A stretch of 64,000 bases of DNA. Origin: Chromobacterium alkanivorans (GTDB lineage Bacteria > Pseudomonadota > Gammaproteobacteria > Burkholderiales > Chromobacteriaceae). Location of the stretch: assembly GCF_016937655.1 (NCBI RefSeq), contig NZ_JAFHKL010000018.1:1-64000 (forward strand), written 5' to 3'. The position numbers and the translations under genes are program-made. Numbering within the stretch: position 1 is the stretch's first letter; every line of letters starts with the position of its first letter. The notes under the pieces were generated by a model that was given only the letters and a program-made list of their open reading frames with translations, had not been told where the DNA came from and searched no databases. This document shows positions 33,496 to 42,865 of this stretch, piece by piece.

Positions 33496-34595
33496 AGAGC
33501 AGGACGCAAACCGCGCCGCGGGTGGACCCGCGGCGGCCCTGGGTGCGCTCGCCGGGCGGGCTCAAGCGCATCGTGCTGGGCGAGGACGGCGGCCGGCGCG
33601 ACGCGCCGCCCGCGGCAAGCATGGCGGCGGCCAAGCCCTTGCGCAGCGCCGGGCCGTTCGACGGCCGGGTGCTGGTGGTGGCGCACGCCGAACGCGGCCA
33701 GCTGGACGAGGCGGCGCGCGAGGCCATCGCCGCCGCCGCCCTGTTGGCCGGCCCGCGGGAGGAGGTGCTGGCGGTCTTGTTCGGCATGGACGGCTGCGCC
33801 GACGCCGAACTGGCCGAACTGGCGCTGGACCGCGCGCTGACGCCGGCCGACCCGGGCTTCGCGCCGGAGGCCAAGCTGGCCTTGCTGCGGCGGCTGTGGC
33901 GGCAAGAGACGCCGCGTCACATCCTGTTCGCCGACCGCGGCGACGACGCCGACCTGGGCCGGCGCTTCGCCTGCCGCGAGCGCTTGTCGGTGTTGACCGA
34001 CATCGTGGAAATCGCCGCCGACGGCGCGCGCCGCCGCCGGCCGGGCGCGGGCTTCAGCGTGCACGCCCCCGCCGAGACGCTGCTGCTGGCGCGCGGCGTC
34101 GCCGATGCCCGGCTGCCCTTCGTCGGGCTGGGACGCCGGCAGGCCGGCGCGACGGAGGCGGCGGCGGAGCGGGTGAGGGATCTGGGCAGCGTCGTCAGCC
34201 CGGCCTCGCAGCTGGCGCTGGAGGAGGCGGACCTGATTCTGGCCGCCGGCAACGGGGTCAGCGACGTGCCGGCCTTCCTGCGGCTGGCGGCAACCATGGG
34301 CGCGGCGGTGGGCGCGTCGCGGGTGGCGGTGGACGACGGGCGCTTCCGCCGCGAGCAGCAAGTGGGCGCCACCGGCCGCAGCGTGCAGGCCAGCGCCTAT
34401 CTGGCGCTGGGCATCTCCGGCGCGGTGCAGCATCTGCAAGGCATCAAGGCCTGTCGCCACGTGATCGCGGTCAATCTGGACGCGGCCGCGCCCATGGTCA
34501 AACGGGCGGACCTGAGCGTCATCGACGACTGCCAGTCCTTCATCCACGCCTTGCAGGCCTTGTTGGAGCGAGAAGGCAAGGAGGCGCGCTCATGA
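33492..34595 (+). CDS. etfA: Electron transfer flavoprotein alpha subunit of the dgc operon
   Basis: A 367-residue protein whose ATG overlaps the dgcB stop. The ETF-alpha C-terminal FAD domain is evident: GASRVAVDDG, then QVGATGRSVQASAYLALGIS and the AVNLDAAAPMVKRADLSVIDD tail. The N-terminal 50 or so residues (arginine-rich, DPRRPWVRSPGG) extend beyond the housekeeping form. Such extended ETF pairs are specific to dgc/gbc loci (PA5400-like). It probably carries electrons from a demethylase to the respiratory chain. Confidence 0.9.
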   Translation: MKSRTQTAPRVDPRRPWVRSPGGLKRIVLGEDGGRRDAPPAASMAAAKPLRSAGPFDGRVLVVAHAERGQLDEAAREAIAAAALLAGPREEVLAVLFGMDGCADAELAELALDRALTPADPGFAPEAKLALLRRLWRQETPRHILFADRGDDADLGRRFACRERLSVLTDIVEIAADGARRRRPGAGFSVHAPAETLLLARGVADARLPFVGLGRRQAGATEAAAERVRDLGSVVSPASQLALEEADLILAAGNGVSDVPAFLRLAATMGAAVGASRVAVDDGRFRREQQVGATGRSVQASAYLALGISGAVQHLQGIKACRHVIAVNLDAAAPMVKRADLSVIDDCQSFIHALQALLEREGKEARS

Positions 34596-35362
34596 ACCAG
34601 ACAGTCTTTGCCGCCGGCGCGGAAGCGAAAACGGCGGTGTTGGTGGCGCCGGCGGCGCATCCGGTCAGCGGGCGGCCCTGCGCCGGCGCGGGCGACCTGG
34701 CCGCGCTGGCGCTGGCGCGCCGCCTGGGCCGCGCCTTCGTCGTGCTGCACGCCGGGGCCGCGGACAAGGACGCGCTGGCCGACTACCTGGCCCAGGGCGC
34801 GGCGGCCATCACCGTGCTGGACTTGCCGGCGGACAGCGACCCGACGCCGGCGCTGATCGCCGCGCTGGGCGGCTTCGAACTGATTCTGTGCGGCGAGCGT
34901 TCCGGCGGCGGCGAGGCGTCGGCGCTGCTGCCCTATCTGCTGGCGGAAGGCCTGGACCGTCCCTTGCTGCCCGGGGTGCTGGAACTGAGCGAGGCGGACG
35001 GGGAGTGGCGGGCGCTGCAGGGCCTGGCCAAGGGCCGGCGGCGGCGGCTGGCGGCCCAGGCGCCGCTGCTGGCCAGCGTCAAGCCGGACGGCGCGGAGCC
35101 GCGCTGGTCCTGGGCCGGCTTGCAGCGCGGCGTGCTGACGCGGCGGACGGCGGCGGGGGCGCCCATGCCCGCGCCCAGGCTGGAGCCGGCGCGGCGCGCG
35201 CGGGCGCTGGCGGCGCAGCGCGGCAGCGGCCTGGAGCGTCTGCTGGGGGCGATCGCCGGCGAGGCGGCCGGCGGCGGGCGCGTCGTAAAACAGGGGGATT
35301 CCGTCGAGAAAGCGCAAGCGGTGCTGGATTACCTGCGGCAACATCAGCTCGTCGATTTTTGA
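34592..35362 (+). CDS. etfB: Electron transfer flavoprotein beta subunit of the dgc operon
   Basis: The ATG at 34592 overlaps the alpha subunit stop by 4 bp and yields 256 residues. The order beta after alpha is that of Pseudomonas PA5400-PA5401, the reverse of housekeeping etfBA. ETF-beta features are LALARRLGRAFVVLHAG and GFELILCGERSGGGEASALLPYLLAEGL. It is diverged and has a long alanine-rich C-terminus. It forms the heterodimer with the preceding product. Confidence 0.88.
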   Translation: MNQTVFAAGAEAKTAVLVAPAAHPVSGRPCAGAGDLAALALARRLGRAFVVLHAGAADKDALADYLAQGAAAITVLDLPADSDPTPALIAALGGFELILCGERSGGGEASALLPYLLAEGLDRPLLPGVLELSEADGEWRALQGLAKGRRRRLAAQAPLLASVKPDGAEPRWSWAGLQRGVLTRRTAAGAPMPAPRLEPARRARALAAQRGSGLERLLGAIAGEAAGGGRVVKQGDSVEKAQAVLDYLRQHQLVDF

Positions 35363-35387
35363 GCGGCCCGCCTTGGAGGTGAGATAC

Positions 35388-36653
35388 ATGTCCCACAGCG
35401 TCATTTCCGTTCCTTCCGCGGCCCCGCTGCGCGAACTGCTGGCCCGCCGCCGGCCCGGCTTCAGCCTGGAGGCGCCGTTCTACCATTCGCCGCAGGTGTT
35501 CGAAGCCGACCTCGAATACATCTTCCGCCGTCACTGGATTTACGTCGGCGTCAGCGCGGAAATACCGGAGCCGGGCGACTACCTGACCGTGGAACTGGGC
35601 CGCGACCCCATCCTGATCCTGCGCGACGACGACATGGCCGTCCGGGCCTTTCACAATGTCTGCCGCCACCGCGGCTCGCGGCTGTGCGCCGAGCGCCAGG
35701 GCTCGGTGGGCAATCTGGTCTGCCCCTATCATCAATGGACTTACGATCTGTCCGGCCGGCTGATCTTCGCCGACCACATGGCGGACGGTTTCGACCCCTC
35801 GCATCACAGCCTCAAGCCGGTGGCGCTGAAAAACCTGGAAGGGCTGCTGTTCATCTGTCTGGCCGAACAGCCGCCGGAGGACATCGACGAGATGATGGGC
35901 CGGATGGCGCCTTATCTCGCGCCGCACCGCATCGACGACTGCAAGGTGGCGGCCCAGGTGGACATCGTCGAGACCGGCAACTGGAAGCTGACGATGGAGA
36001 ACAACCGCGAGTGCTATCACTGCACCAGCAACCATCCGGAGCTGACCGTCTCGCTGTACGCCTACAGCTACGGCTTCGCGCCCAGGGCGGAACAGGCGGC
36101 CGGGCTGGCCGATTACCAGCGCGTCGTCGCCGATAGCCACGCGCGCTGGGAGGCCGGCGGGCTGCCGTCGGCCGAAATCGACCGCCTGTCCGAGACGTCC
36201 GGTTATCGCGCGATGCGCATGCCGCTGGACCGCAAGGGCCAGTCCCAGACCGTGGACACCGGCGCGGCTTGCCGCAAGCTGCTGGGCGAGCTGCGCGACC
36301 CGGCGTCTGGCGGCCTGTCGTTCTGGACCCAGCCCAACTCCTGGCACCATTTCATGGCCGACCACATCGTTACTTTCGCCGCCTTGCCGCTGTCGGCGGA
36401 AAGCACGCTGGTGCGCACCAGCTGGCTGGTGCACAAGGACGCGGTCGAGGGCGTGGACTACGAGGTGGACAATCTCACCCGGGTGTGGCGGGCTACCAAT
36501 CTGCAGGACCGCCGGCTAGTGGAGGAGTCGCAGCGCGGCGTCAACGGCTCCGCTTATCGCCCCGGGCCTTACTCGCCGTACACCGAGGCGCTGGTGGAAA
36601 AATTCACCGACTGGTATGTGCAGCGGCTGGGCCATGGCCTGGAGCGAGGATAA
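35388..36653 (+). CDS. gbcA: Glycine betaine monooxygenase, oxygenase subunit
   Basis: A 421-residue Rieske oxygenase; ATG 35388 is chosen for GGAGGTG just before it. The Rieske cluster ligands are Cys92, His94 (CRHRGS), Cys112 and His115 (CPYH). The mononuclear iron region is ENNRECYHCTSNHPEL (about 203-218), containing the bridging-type acid and the two His. It N-demethylates glycine betaine to dimethylglycine and formaldehyde. Pairing with gbcB and dgcAB makes this more likely than a stachydrine or carnitine oxygenase. Confidence 0.94.
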   Translation: MSHSVISVPSAAPLRELLARRRPGFSLEAPFYHSPQVFEADLEYIFRRHWIYVGVSAEIPEPGDYLTVELGRDPILILRDDDMAVRAFHNVCRHRGSRLCAERQGSVGNLVCPYHQWTYDLSGRLIFADHMADGFDPSHHSLKPVALKNLEGLLFICLAEQPPEDIDEMMGRMAPYLAPHRIDDCKVAAQVDIVETGNWKLTMENNRECYHCTSNHPELTVSLYAYSYGFAPRAEQAAGLADYQRVVADSHARWEAGGLPSAEIDRLSETSGYRAMRMPLDRKGQSQTVDTGAACRKLLGELRDPASGGLSFWTQPNSWHHFMADHIVTFAALPLSAESTLVRTSWLVHKDAVEGVDYEVDNLTRVWRATNLQDRRLVEESQRGVNGSAYRPGPYSPYTEALVEKFTDWYVQRLGHGLERG

Positions 36654-36654
36654 C

Positions 36655-37776
36655 GTGAGCACGGACCATGTGCAGTCGGCCGGCCAGCCGGATTATCGGC
36701 CAATGCCCGCCGACCCGCCGCTGTGGCGGGCCGGCGAAGACAGCGCGCTCGTCTGCGTGCAGGCGCGGGAAGAAACCTATGACGTGAAAACCTTCGTGTT
36801 CCGCGCCGAGCCGCCGCGTCGTTTCCACTACCAGCCCGGCCAGTTCGTCACGCTGGAGCTGGACATCGCCGGCGTCGCGGTCAACCGCTGCTATACGCTG
36901 TCGTCCACGCCCACCCGGCCGGACCGGGTGTCCATCACCGTCAAGCGCATTCCCGGCGGCGTCGTCTCCGGCTGGCTGCACGAGCATTTGCGGCCGGGGA
37001 TGACGCTGCGGGCGCTGGGGCCTGCCGGCGAATTCAGCTATGCGCGCCACGCCGGCGCGCCGTATCTTTTTTTGTCCGCCGGCAGCGGCATCACCCCGCT
37101 GATGTCGATGAGCCGGGCGTTGACCGATCTGGCCGCCGACGCCGATATCCTGTTCGTGCACAGCGCCCGCTCGCCGCGCGACATCGTGTTCCGCAAGGAG
37201 CTGAGCCTGCTGGCCAGCGCCCACCCCGGCTTCCGCCAGGCGGTGATTTGCGAGCACAGGACGGGCGAGCCGGACTGGGCCGGCCTGATCGGCCGGCTGG
37301 ATCGGGCGCTGATCGAACGCCTGGCGCCGGACCTGCACGCGCGCCAGGTGTTCTGCTGCGGCCCCGCGCCCTATATGGCCGCGGTGCGCGAGCTGTTGCG
37401 CCAGTGCGGTTTCGATATGGCCCGCTATCACGAGGAAAGCTTCAGCTTCGCCGAACTCGGCGCCGCGCAGCCGGACCAGCCGGCGCGGACGCCGCCGGTC
37501 GGCGCCGAGGGCGGCGGCTTCAAGGTTCGTTTCGCCAAAATGGGGGACGAGTTGGCGGTGGCGCCGGGGCAGACGGTGTTGGCGGCGGCGCTGGCCCAGG
37601 GCATGCGGCTGCCGTCCTCCTGCACCCGCGGCGTGTGCGGCAGCTGCAAGACTCGCCTGCTGGAGGGGCGGGTGGACATGCGGCATCAGGGCGGCATCCG
37701 GCCGCGCGAAGTGGAGCAGGGCTATTTCCTGCCTTGCTGCAGCTTGCCGTTGAGCGATTTGGTGATCGACCGCTAG
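36655..37776 (+). CDS. gbcB: Glycine betaine monooxygenase, reductase subunit
   Basis: The GTG at 36655, preceded by GAGCGAGGA and 1 bp after gbcA, gives 373 residues. Order: FAD-binding ferredoxin-reductase domain (RCYTLSSTP at about 83-91), NAD-binding domain (SAGSGITPLMSM; FCCGPAPYMAAV) and a C-terminal plant-type 2Fe-2S ferredoxin (CTRGVCGSCKTRLLEG, with the last Cys in LPCCS). It transfers electrons from NAD(P)H to the GbcA Rieske centre. It closes the dgc-gbc operon. Confidence 0.94.
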   Translation: MSTDHVQSAGQPDYRPMPADPPLWRAGEDSALVCVQAREETYDVKTFVFRAEPPRRFHYQPGQFVTLELDIAGVAVNRCYTLSSTPTRPDRVSITVKRIPGGVVSGWLHEHLRPGMTLRALGPAGEFSYARHAGAPYLFLSAGSGITPLMSMSRALTDLAADADILFVHSARSPRDIVFRKELSLLASAHPGFRQAVICEHRTGEPDWAGLIGRLDRALIERLAPDLHARQVFCCGPAPYMAAVRELLRQCGFDMARYHEESFSFAELGAAQPDQPARTPPVGAEGGGFKVRFAKMGDELAVAPGQTVLAAALAQGMRLPSSCTRGVCGSCKTRLLEGRVDMRHQGGIRPREVEQGYFLPCCSLPLSDLVIDR

Positions 37777-37783
37777 GCCCTGA

Positions 37784-37923
37784 GAACCTGTTTACGATCT
37801 GCTGCGCGTCGGCGATACGGCGTTAAAAACAAACTCAAAATGCTCATGTACCGTATGTACACTCCGCTTTTTCGCTTGTTTTCGCCTTGTCTCGCCTTAG
37901 CTCGCGAGATCGTAAACAGGCTC
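37784..37923 (-). mobile_element. 140-bp inverted-repeat element, full copy
   Basis: Ends GAACCTGTTTACGATCT and AGATCGTAAACAGGCTC are perfect apart from one position and flanked by TGA (37781-37783, 37924-37926). It begins 7 bp after the gbcB stop. In element orientation the hairpin loop is ATACG. It is directly followed by a second, diverged copy sharing the right TGA. Confidence 0.92.
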
Positions 37924-37926
37924 TGA

Positions 37927-38068
37927 GAAGCCGTTGACGATCTGCTGCGCGTCGTGGAGCCTGGCGCGGAGAGTCAGGCTTCGAAACGCTATCTGCCACG
38001 ACTACGTTTCGCCTCCTCCGCGGTTTTCATCTGACTCCGCTCCCGCTCGCGAGACTTTGGCGAGGCGT
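37927..38068 (-). mobile_element. About 142-bp inverted-repeat element, decayed tandem copy
   Basis: It starts GAAGCCGTTGACGATCTGCTGCGCG right after the TGA shared with the preceding copy. It keeps the TTTCGC and GCTCGCGAGAC blocks and ends near AGGCGT. The central hairpin is no longer symmetrical. An older insertion than its neighbour. Confidence 0.7.
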
Positions 38069-38098
38069 AGAGAACGCGTTCGCCGCCGCTCCGCTTCC

Positions 38099-38137
38099 AC
38101 GCCTGCCCGCTCCGGCCGCGGCAGGCGTTTGCTTTTT
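38099..38137 (+). terminator. Probable terminator of the dgc-gbc operon; content of the 37777-38389 gap
   Basis: The stem ACGCCTGCC/GGCAGGCGT with a 12-nt loop is followed by TTGCTTTTTG. Of the 613-bp gap, the left half is two repeat elements. The right part, 38140-38389, holds no gene and presumably carries the choVW promoter; no specific operator was identified. Confidence 0.6.
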
Positions 38138-38389
38138 GCGCAGCGGGCGGCGGATTGCGGTTTTTTTACGACACTGTCGGCTGCCGCAAGGACCGCGACG
38201 GCGATGAAAGCGGGCGATGAGGCCCGCAGCGGCTGGTTTTGCGGGCGGATGTCGGATTCAGACGGCTTGTTGTCGGAATACCGTTATTTGGCGCAGCCCT
38301 TACTTCCTATCGTGAACCTTGATTTACATTAAACATTCGTCGCTTTATCCACCGTCGCCGCGTCAGCGGCCGCGCCGAAGGAGACAGGG

Positions 38390-39436
38390 ATGCAGTCGGG
38401 CAAGATCGAGGTCAGGAATCTCTACAAGGTATTCGGCGGCAAGACGGCGGAAGTGATGCGCCTGCTGCGGACCGGGGAACGCAAGGACGAAGTGTTCCGG
38501 CGTACCGGGGCGGTGGTGGGCGTCAACGACGTGTCCTTCTCGGTGCAGGCCGGCGAAATCTTCGTGCTGATGGGCTTGTCCGGCTCCGGCAAGTCCACGC
38601 TGATCCGCCTGATCAACCGTCTGCTGGAGCCTAGCGCCGGCCAAATCCTGCTGGACGGCCAGGATCTGACCCGGCTGACGCCCAGGCAGCTGGTGGCGCT
38701 GCGCCGCCGCGACATGAGCATGGTGTTCCAGAGCTTTGCGCTGATGCCGCACCGGACGGTGTTGGACAACGCCGCCTTCGGCCTGGAAATCGCCGGCGTC
38801 GCGCGCAAGGCGCGCGAGGCGCGGGCGCTGGAAGTGCTGGAGCAAGTGGGGCTGGCGCCGTTTGCCGGCAAGCACCCGTACGAACTCTCCGGCGGCATGC
38901 AGCAGCGCGTGGGCCTGGTGCGCGCGCTGGCGGTCAACCCCTCGCTGATGCTGATGGACGAGGCTTTCTCGGCGCTGGATCCGCTCAAGCGCGCCGAGAT
39001 GCAGGACCTGCTGCTGCAATTGCAGCGCGAGCAGCGCCGCACCATCGTCTTCGTTTCCCATGATCTGGAAGAGGCGCTGCGCATAGGCAGCCGCATCGCC
39101 ATCATGGAGGGCGGCCGGCTGGTGCAAGTGGGCAGCCCGCGCGAAATCATCGAACGTCCGGCCGACGATTACGTGCGCGACTTCTTCAAGAGCGTGGACA
39201 CCTCGCGCTATCTGCAGGCCAAGGACCTGATCGAGGCCGCGTCGCCGTCGCGCGTCGACGGCGCGCCGCACGTGGCGCCATCCTGTAGCCTGTCCGACGT
39301 GTTGCAGCGGCTATTGGGCCAGACCGAGCCCTTGCTGGTGCGCGACGACGACGGCCGCTGTCTGGGGGTGATCACGCCCAGCAGCGTGCTCAACAAGCTG
39401 TCCCAGCACCGCCTGAGCGCGGCCGCCCATCACTGA
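38390..39436 (+). CDS. choV: Choline/betaine ABC transporter ATP-binding protein
   Basis: A 348-residue ATPase of the ProV/ChoV family with AAGGAGA before ATG. Walker A GLSGSGKST (about 64-72), signature LSGGMQQR, Walker B LMLMDEAFSALD and the H-loop VSHD are all intact. The family-typical N-terminal leader (KVFGGKTAEVMRLLRTGERKDEV) is present, and the C-terminal CBS region is short. It energises uptake of choline or betaine with ChoW and the binding proteins. Separated from choW by 80 bp. Confidence 0.9.
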   Translation: MQSGKIEVRNLYKVFGGKTAEVMRLLRTGERKDEVFRRTGAVVGVNDVSFSVQAGEIFVLMGLSGSGKSTLIRLINRLLEPSAGQILLDGQDLTRLTPRQLVALRRRDMSMVFQSFALMPHRTVLDNAAFGLEIAGVARKAREARALEVLEQVGLAPFAGKHPYELSGGMQQRVGLVRALAVNPSLMLMDEAFSALDPLKRAEMQDLLLQLQREQRRTIVFVSHDLEEALRIGSRIAIMEGGRLVQVGSPREIIERPADDYVRDFFKSVDTSRYLQAKDLIEAASPSRVDGAPHVAPSCSLSDVLQRLLGQTEPLLVRDDDGRCLGVITPSSVLNKLSQHRLSAAAHH

Positions 39437-39516
39437 ACCCAAGGGGCGCCGCGGCCACGGAGGCGGAACGGCCTTCGCGGTTCCGGACGCGCCCGGCGAG
39501 ACGAGGAACACGCCGC

Positions 39517-40380
39517 ATGGCCGAGACCAGCCCCCAGACTCCGCTGCCGATAGGCAGCTGGGTCAACCAGATCATCCACTTTCTGCTGGAAAACAACGCC
39601 GGCGCCTTCGACGCCATCGGCGGCGGCATCGACTGGTTCGCCACCCAGGTGGAGGCCCTGTTGCTGGGCGTGCCGCCGCTGGCGCTGGCCGGCCTGTTCG
39701 CTGGCGTCGGCCTGTGGCGGCTGGGCTGGAAGTTCGCCGTCTTCGTCTGCGCCGCGCTGGGCCTGATCTGGGCCACCGGCTTCTGGAGCCAGACCGTCTC
39801 CACGCTGGCGCTGACCTTGTCCGCCACCTGCGTCAGCCTGCTGCTGGGGGTGCCGGTGGGCATCTGCTGCGCGCGCCGGCGGCTGGTCAACGCCTTGGTG
39901 CGTCCGGCGCTGGACTTCATGCAGACCATGCCGGCTTTCGTTTATCTGATTCCCGCGGCAATGTTCTTCGGACTGGGGCGGGTGCCGGGCATTCTGGCCA
40001 CCGTGGTGTTCGCAGTGCCGCCGGCGGTGCGGCTGACCAGCCTGGGCATCCGCCAAGTGAACAAGGAACAGGTGGAGGCCGGCAACGCGTTTGGCTGCAC
40101 CTCCTGGCAGCTGCTGTTCAAGGTGCAGCTGCCCATCGCGCTGCCGTCCATCATGGCGGGCGTCAACCAGACCATCATGATGGCGCTGTCCATGGTGATC
40201 ATCGCGTCCATGGTGGGCGCCGGCGGCCTGGGCAACGATGTCTTGGCCAGCATCCAGCGGCTGGACGTGGGCCTGGGCTTCGAGAGCGGGCTGGCGGTGG
40301 TGTTGTTGGCCATCATCCTGGACCGGATCACCGAAAGCTTCGGCCGCGCGCCGGCGGCGGGCGCCGATGCCGACGGCTGA
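39517..40380 (+). CDS. choW: Choline/betaine ABC transporter permease
   Basis: A 287-residue ProW-type permease with about six membrane segments. The MetI-family EAA loop reads EQVEAGNAFGCTSWQLLFKVQLPIALPSIMAG, which contacts ChoV. The C-terminal MVGAGGLGNDV segment is typical of betaine/choline permeases. The TGA stop is the 3-bp sequence directly abutting an inverted-repeat element, that is, its left target duplication. Confidence 0.92.
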   Translation: MAETSPQTPLPIGSWVNQIIHFLLENNAGAFDAIGGGIDWFATQVEALLLGVPPLALAGLFAGVGLWRLGWKFAVFVCAALGLIWATGFWSQTVSTLALTLSATCVSLLLGVPVGICCARRRLVNALVRPALDFMQTMPAFVYLIPAAMFFGLGRVPGILATVVFAVPPAVRLTSLGIRQVNKEQVEAGNAFGCTSWQLLFKVQLPIALPSIMAGVNQTIMMALSMVIIASMVGAGGLGNDVLASIQRLDVGLGFESGLAVVLLAIILDRITESFGRAPAAGADADG

Positions 40381-40525
40381 GAGCCTGTTCGCCAGTTCGC
40401 GAGCGGAGAGAGCGAGAGACAAGAACCGCCGAGAAAGCGGCTTCGATCAAGTGGCGCATGAGCAGTTCCGAAGGCGTACTCACCGTATCAGGCTCCACCG
40501 CGCGCGGCAGGCCGCGAGCAGCTTG
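40381..40525 (+). mobile_element. About 145-bp inverted-repeat element, diverged copy at the choW stop
   Basis: GAGCCTGTTCGCCAGTT begins directly after the choW TGA. The middle retains GAGAAAGCGGCTTCGATCAAGTGGCGCATGAGCA-like sequence with a degraded hairpin, and the right end (AGGCCGCGAGCAGCTTG, then GGAG) is poor. It fills most of the leader of gbdR. Confidence 0.7.
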
Positions 40526-40568
40526 GGAGCCGGCAACACTCCTTGCAACGCATACCCTGGAGGTCGTG

Positions 40569-41555
40569 ATGGGACCGCAACAGATCGCCTCGTTGTCGCA
40601 TATCGCCTTTTTGCTGCTCGATCAATTCTCCATGATCGCGTTCTCCAACGCGGTGGAGCCGCTGCGCATGGCCAACTACCTGTCGCGCAAGAAATTGTAC
40701 CGCTGGAGCCTGCTGTCGGCGGACGGCGAGCCGGTCAGCGCCAGCAACGGCCTGAGCCTGTCGCCGGTGGCGGTGCCGGGCAGCCCGCAGCAGTACGACA
40801 TGCTCATCGTCTGCGGCGGTTGCCAGGTGCGCGACGCGGCCACCGACAAGGTGCAGTCGCTGATCCGCCGCTTCGCCGCCCAGGGCGTGCCCTTGGGCGC
40901 CATCTGCACCGGCACCTTTGCGCTGGCCCGGGCCGGGGTGCTGAACGGCTACCGTTGCGCCATCCATTGGGAAAACCTGCTGTCCATCAGCGAGGAGTTT
41001 CCCCGCACCCAGTTCACCTCGGACCTGTTCGTGCTGGACCGGGACCGCTTCACCTGTAGCGGCGGCACCGCGCCGCTGGACTTCATGTGCCATTTGATCC
41101 GCCACAAGGGCGGCAAGAGCCTGGCGGCCGATGTCTCGGTGCAATTCATCGTGGACCGGCTCCGCGACGACGGTGACCGCCAGCACATCCCGCTGCTGGC
41201 GCGCATCGGCACCGGACACGAGGCCTTGCTGGACGCCGCGCTGTCGATGGAGAGCAATATCGAGAACCCGCGCTCGCTGGAACATCTGGCGGCGGAGCTG
41301 GGGGTGTCGCTGCGCCATCTGGAGCGGCTGTTCAAGCGCTATCTGAGCACCACGCCGGCGCAGTACTACCTGGATCTCCGCCTGCGCCGGGCGCGGGAAC
41401 TGCTGTTGCAAACCAATATGAGCGTGATGGAGGTCACCGTGGCCTGCGGCTTCCTGTCCTCCTCGCATTTTTCCAAGTCCTATCGCGGGCTGTTCGGCTA
41501 CCCGCCCAGCCGCGAGCGACAGCAATATCTGGTGGCGGCGGGCGCGATCGCCTAA
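40569..41555 (+). CDS. gbdR: AraC-type regulator of glycine betaine catabolism
   Basis: A 328-residue GlxA-subfamily AraC regulator; ATG 40569 is preferred (GGAGG at 40560-40564). The N-terminal DJ-1/PfpI-like ligand domain contains LIVCGGCQV and GAICTGTFALARAGVL. The C-terminal double HTH includes LAAELGVSLRHLERLFKRY and VTVACGFLSSSHFSKSYR. In Pseudomonas, GbdR senses betaine and dimethylglycine and activates gbc, dgc, sox, pchP and cbc genes. The same gene set surrounds it here. Its TAA stop is the target duplication of the next element. Confidence 0.93.
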   Translation: MGPQQIASLSHIAFLLLDQFSMIAFSNAVEPLRMANYLSRKKLYRWSLLSADGEPVSASNGLSLSPVAVPGSPQQYDMLIVCGGCQVRDAATDKVQSLIRRFAAQGVPLGAICTGTFALARAGVLNGYRCAIHWENLLSISEEFPRTQFTSDLFVLDRDRFTCSGGTAPLDFMCHLIRHKGGKSLAADVSVQFIVDRLRDDGDRQHIPLLARIGTGHEALLDAALSMESNIENPRSLEHLAAELGVSLRHLERLFKRYLSTTPAQYYLDLRLRRARELLLQTNMSVMEVTVACGFLSSSHFSKSYRGLFGYPPSRERQQYLVAAGAIA

Positions 41556-41695
41556 GAGTCTGTTCATAATCTGCTGCGCTGCGGCGATACGGCGTTGAAA
41601 ACCTCTTCGAAATGCTCATGTACCACGCGTACATTCCGCTTTCTCAGCCGTTTTCGCCTTGTCTCGCTCTTGCTCGCAAGATTTTGAACAGGCTC
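41556..41695 (-). mobile_element. 140-bp inverted-repeat element, full copy at the gbdR stop
   Basis: Flanked by TAA on both sides (41553-41555, 41696-41698); the left TAA is the gbdR stop. Ends GAGTCTGTTCATAATCT and AAGATTTTGAACAGGCTC correspond with small differences. In element orientation the hairpin loop is GCGTG. Confidence 0.9.
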
Positions 41696-41783
41696 TAAGG
41701 CCTTGTCGACGGTCGGCCGCATCGCGGCGAGGCAGCGGCCGCCGCGCGGATTTTCGCCATCTTCGCTGCCGGGGAGTGAATGC

Positions 41784-42722
41784 ATGAACAGAATCAAAGC
41801 CATGTTCGCGGCGTTGTTGCTGGCCGCCTGCGGCGGCGCGCTGGCCCAGGAGCCGGCCGCATGCCGCAATGTGCGTTTCGTCGACGTGGGCTGGACCGAC
41901 ATCGCCGCCACCACCGGGCTGGCCAGTGTGGTGCTGGAGGCCTTGGGCTATCGCCCGGTCACCACCATCGCCTCGGTGCCCATCGCGTTTTCCGGCCTCA
42001 AGAGCAAGCAGATCGACGTCTTCCTGGGGTATTGGAACCCGTCGATGACGCCGCTGATCGAGCCCTTCCTCAAGGCGGGCCAGGTCAAGGTGCTGGCCGA
42101 GCCCAATCTGACCGGGGCCAAGTACACGCTGGCGGTGCCGGACTACGTCGCCGCCGCCGGCCTGCGCGACTTCAAGGACATCGCCCGCTTCAAGGCGCAG
42201 CTGGACGGCAAGATCTACGGCATCGAAGCCGGCAACGACGGCAATCGGCTGATAGACGGCATGATCCGCGCGCGGCAGTACGGGTTGGGCGGCTTCAGGC
42301 TGGTGGAATCCAGCGAGGCCGGCATGCTGGCCGAACTGGAACGCGCGGTGCGTCAGAAAAAGTGGATGGTGTTCCTGGCTTGGGAGCCGCATCCGATGAA
42401 CGTCAGGCACAAGCTGCGCTATCTGTCCGGCGGCGACGCGGTGTTCGGCCCCAATTTCGGCGCGGCGAAGGTGTTTACCGCGGTGCCGCCGGATTACGAG
42501 GCGCGCTGTCCCAATGTCGGCCGGCTGCTGCGCAATCTGCGCTTCAGCACCGATATGGAGAACCGGGTGATGGGGCCGATCATGGACAAGATCAGGCCGG
42601 AGACCGCGGCGCGGGATTATCTGAAAAAGAATCCGGCCGCGCTGGCCGGCTGGCTGGCGGGGGTCAACACTTTCGATGGCCGGCCGGGGCTGAGCGTCGT
42701 CGGCCAGGCGCTGGCGCGCTGA
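41784..42722 (+). CDS. choX: Choline ABC transporter substrate-binding protein
   Basis: ATG 41784 gives a 312-residue protein with a signal peptide ending near GALAQEP; the frame is open upstream but that part is repeat-derived. The mature start CRNVRFVDVGWTDIAATTGL, followed by VFLGYWNPSMTPLIEPF and VFLAWEPHPMN, matches ChoX/CbcX/ProX-type binders with their Trp box. The Cys pair (CRN...RCPN) may form the disulfide known in ChoX. It lies downstream of gbdR rather than next to choVW. The TGA stop adjoins the next element. Confidence 0.92.
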   Translation: MNRIKAMFAALLLAACGGALAQEPAACRNVRFVDVGWTDIAATTGLASVVLEALGYRPVTTIASVPIAFSGLKSKQIDVFLGYWNPSMTPLIEPFLKAGQVKVLAEPNLTGAKYTLAVPDYVAAAGLRDFKDIARFKAQLDGKIYGIEAGNDGNRLIDGMIRARQYGLGGFRLVESSEAGMLAELERAVRQKKWMVFLAWEPHPMNVRHKLRYLSGGDAVFGPNFGAAKVFTAVPPDYEARCPNVGRLLRNLRFSTDMENRVMGPIMDKIRPETAARDYLKKNPAALAGWLAGVNTFDGRPGLSVVGQALAR

Positions 42723-42862
42723 GAGCCTGTTTACGATCTGCTGCGCGTCGGCGATACCGCGTTGAAACCAACTTCGAAATGCTCATGTACCTTATGTACA
42801 TTCCGCTTTCTCAGCTGTTTTCGCCTTGTCTCGCCTTAGCTCGCGAGATCGTAAACATGTTC
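42723..42862 (-). mobile_element. 140-bp inverted-repeat element, full copy at the choX stop
   Basis: Flanked by TGA (42720-42722 and 42863-42865); the left TGA is the choX stop codon. Ends GAGCCTGTTTACGATCT and AGATCGTAAACATGTTC. In element orientation the loop is ATAAG. Immediately followed by a diverged tandem copy. Confidence 0.92.
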
Positions 42863-42865
42863 TGA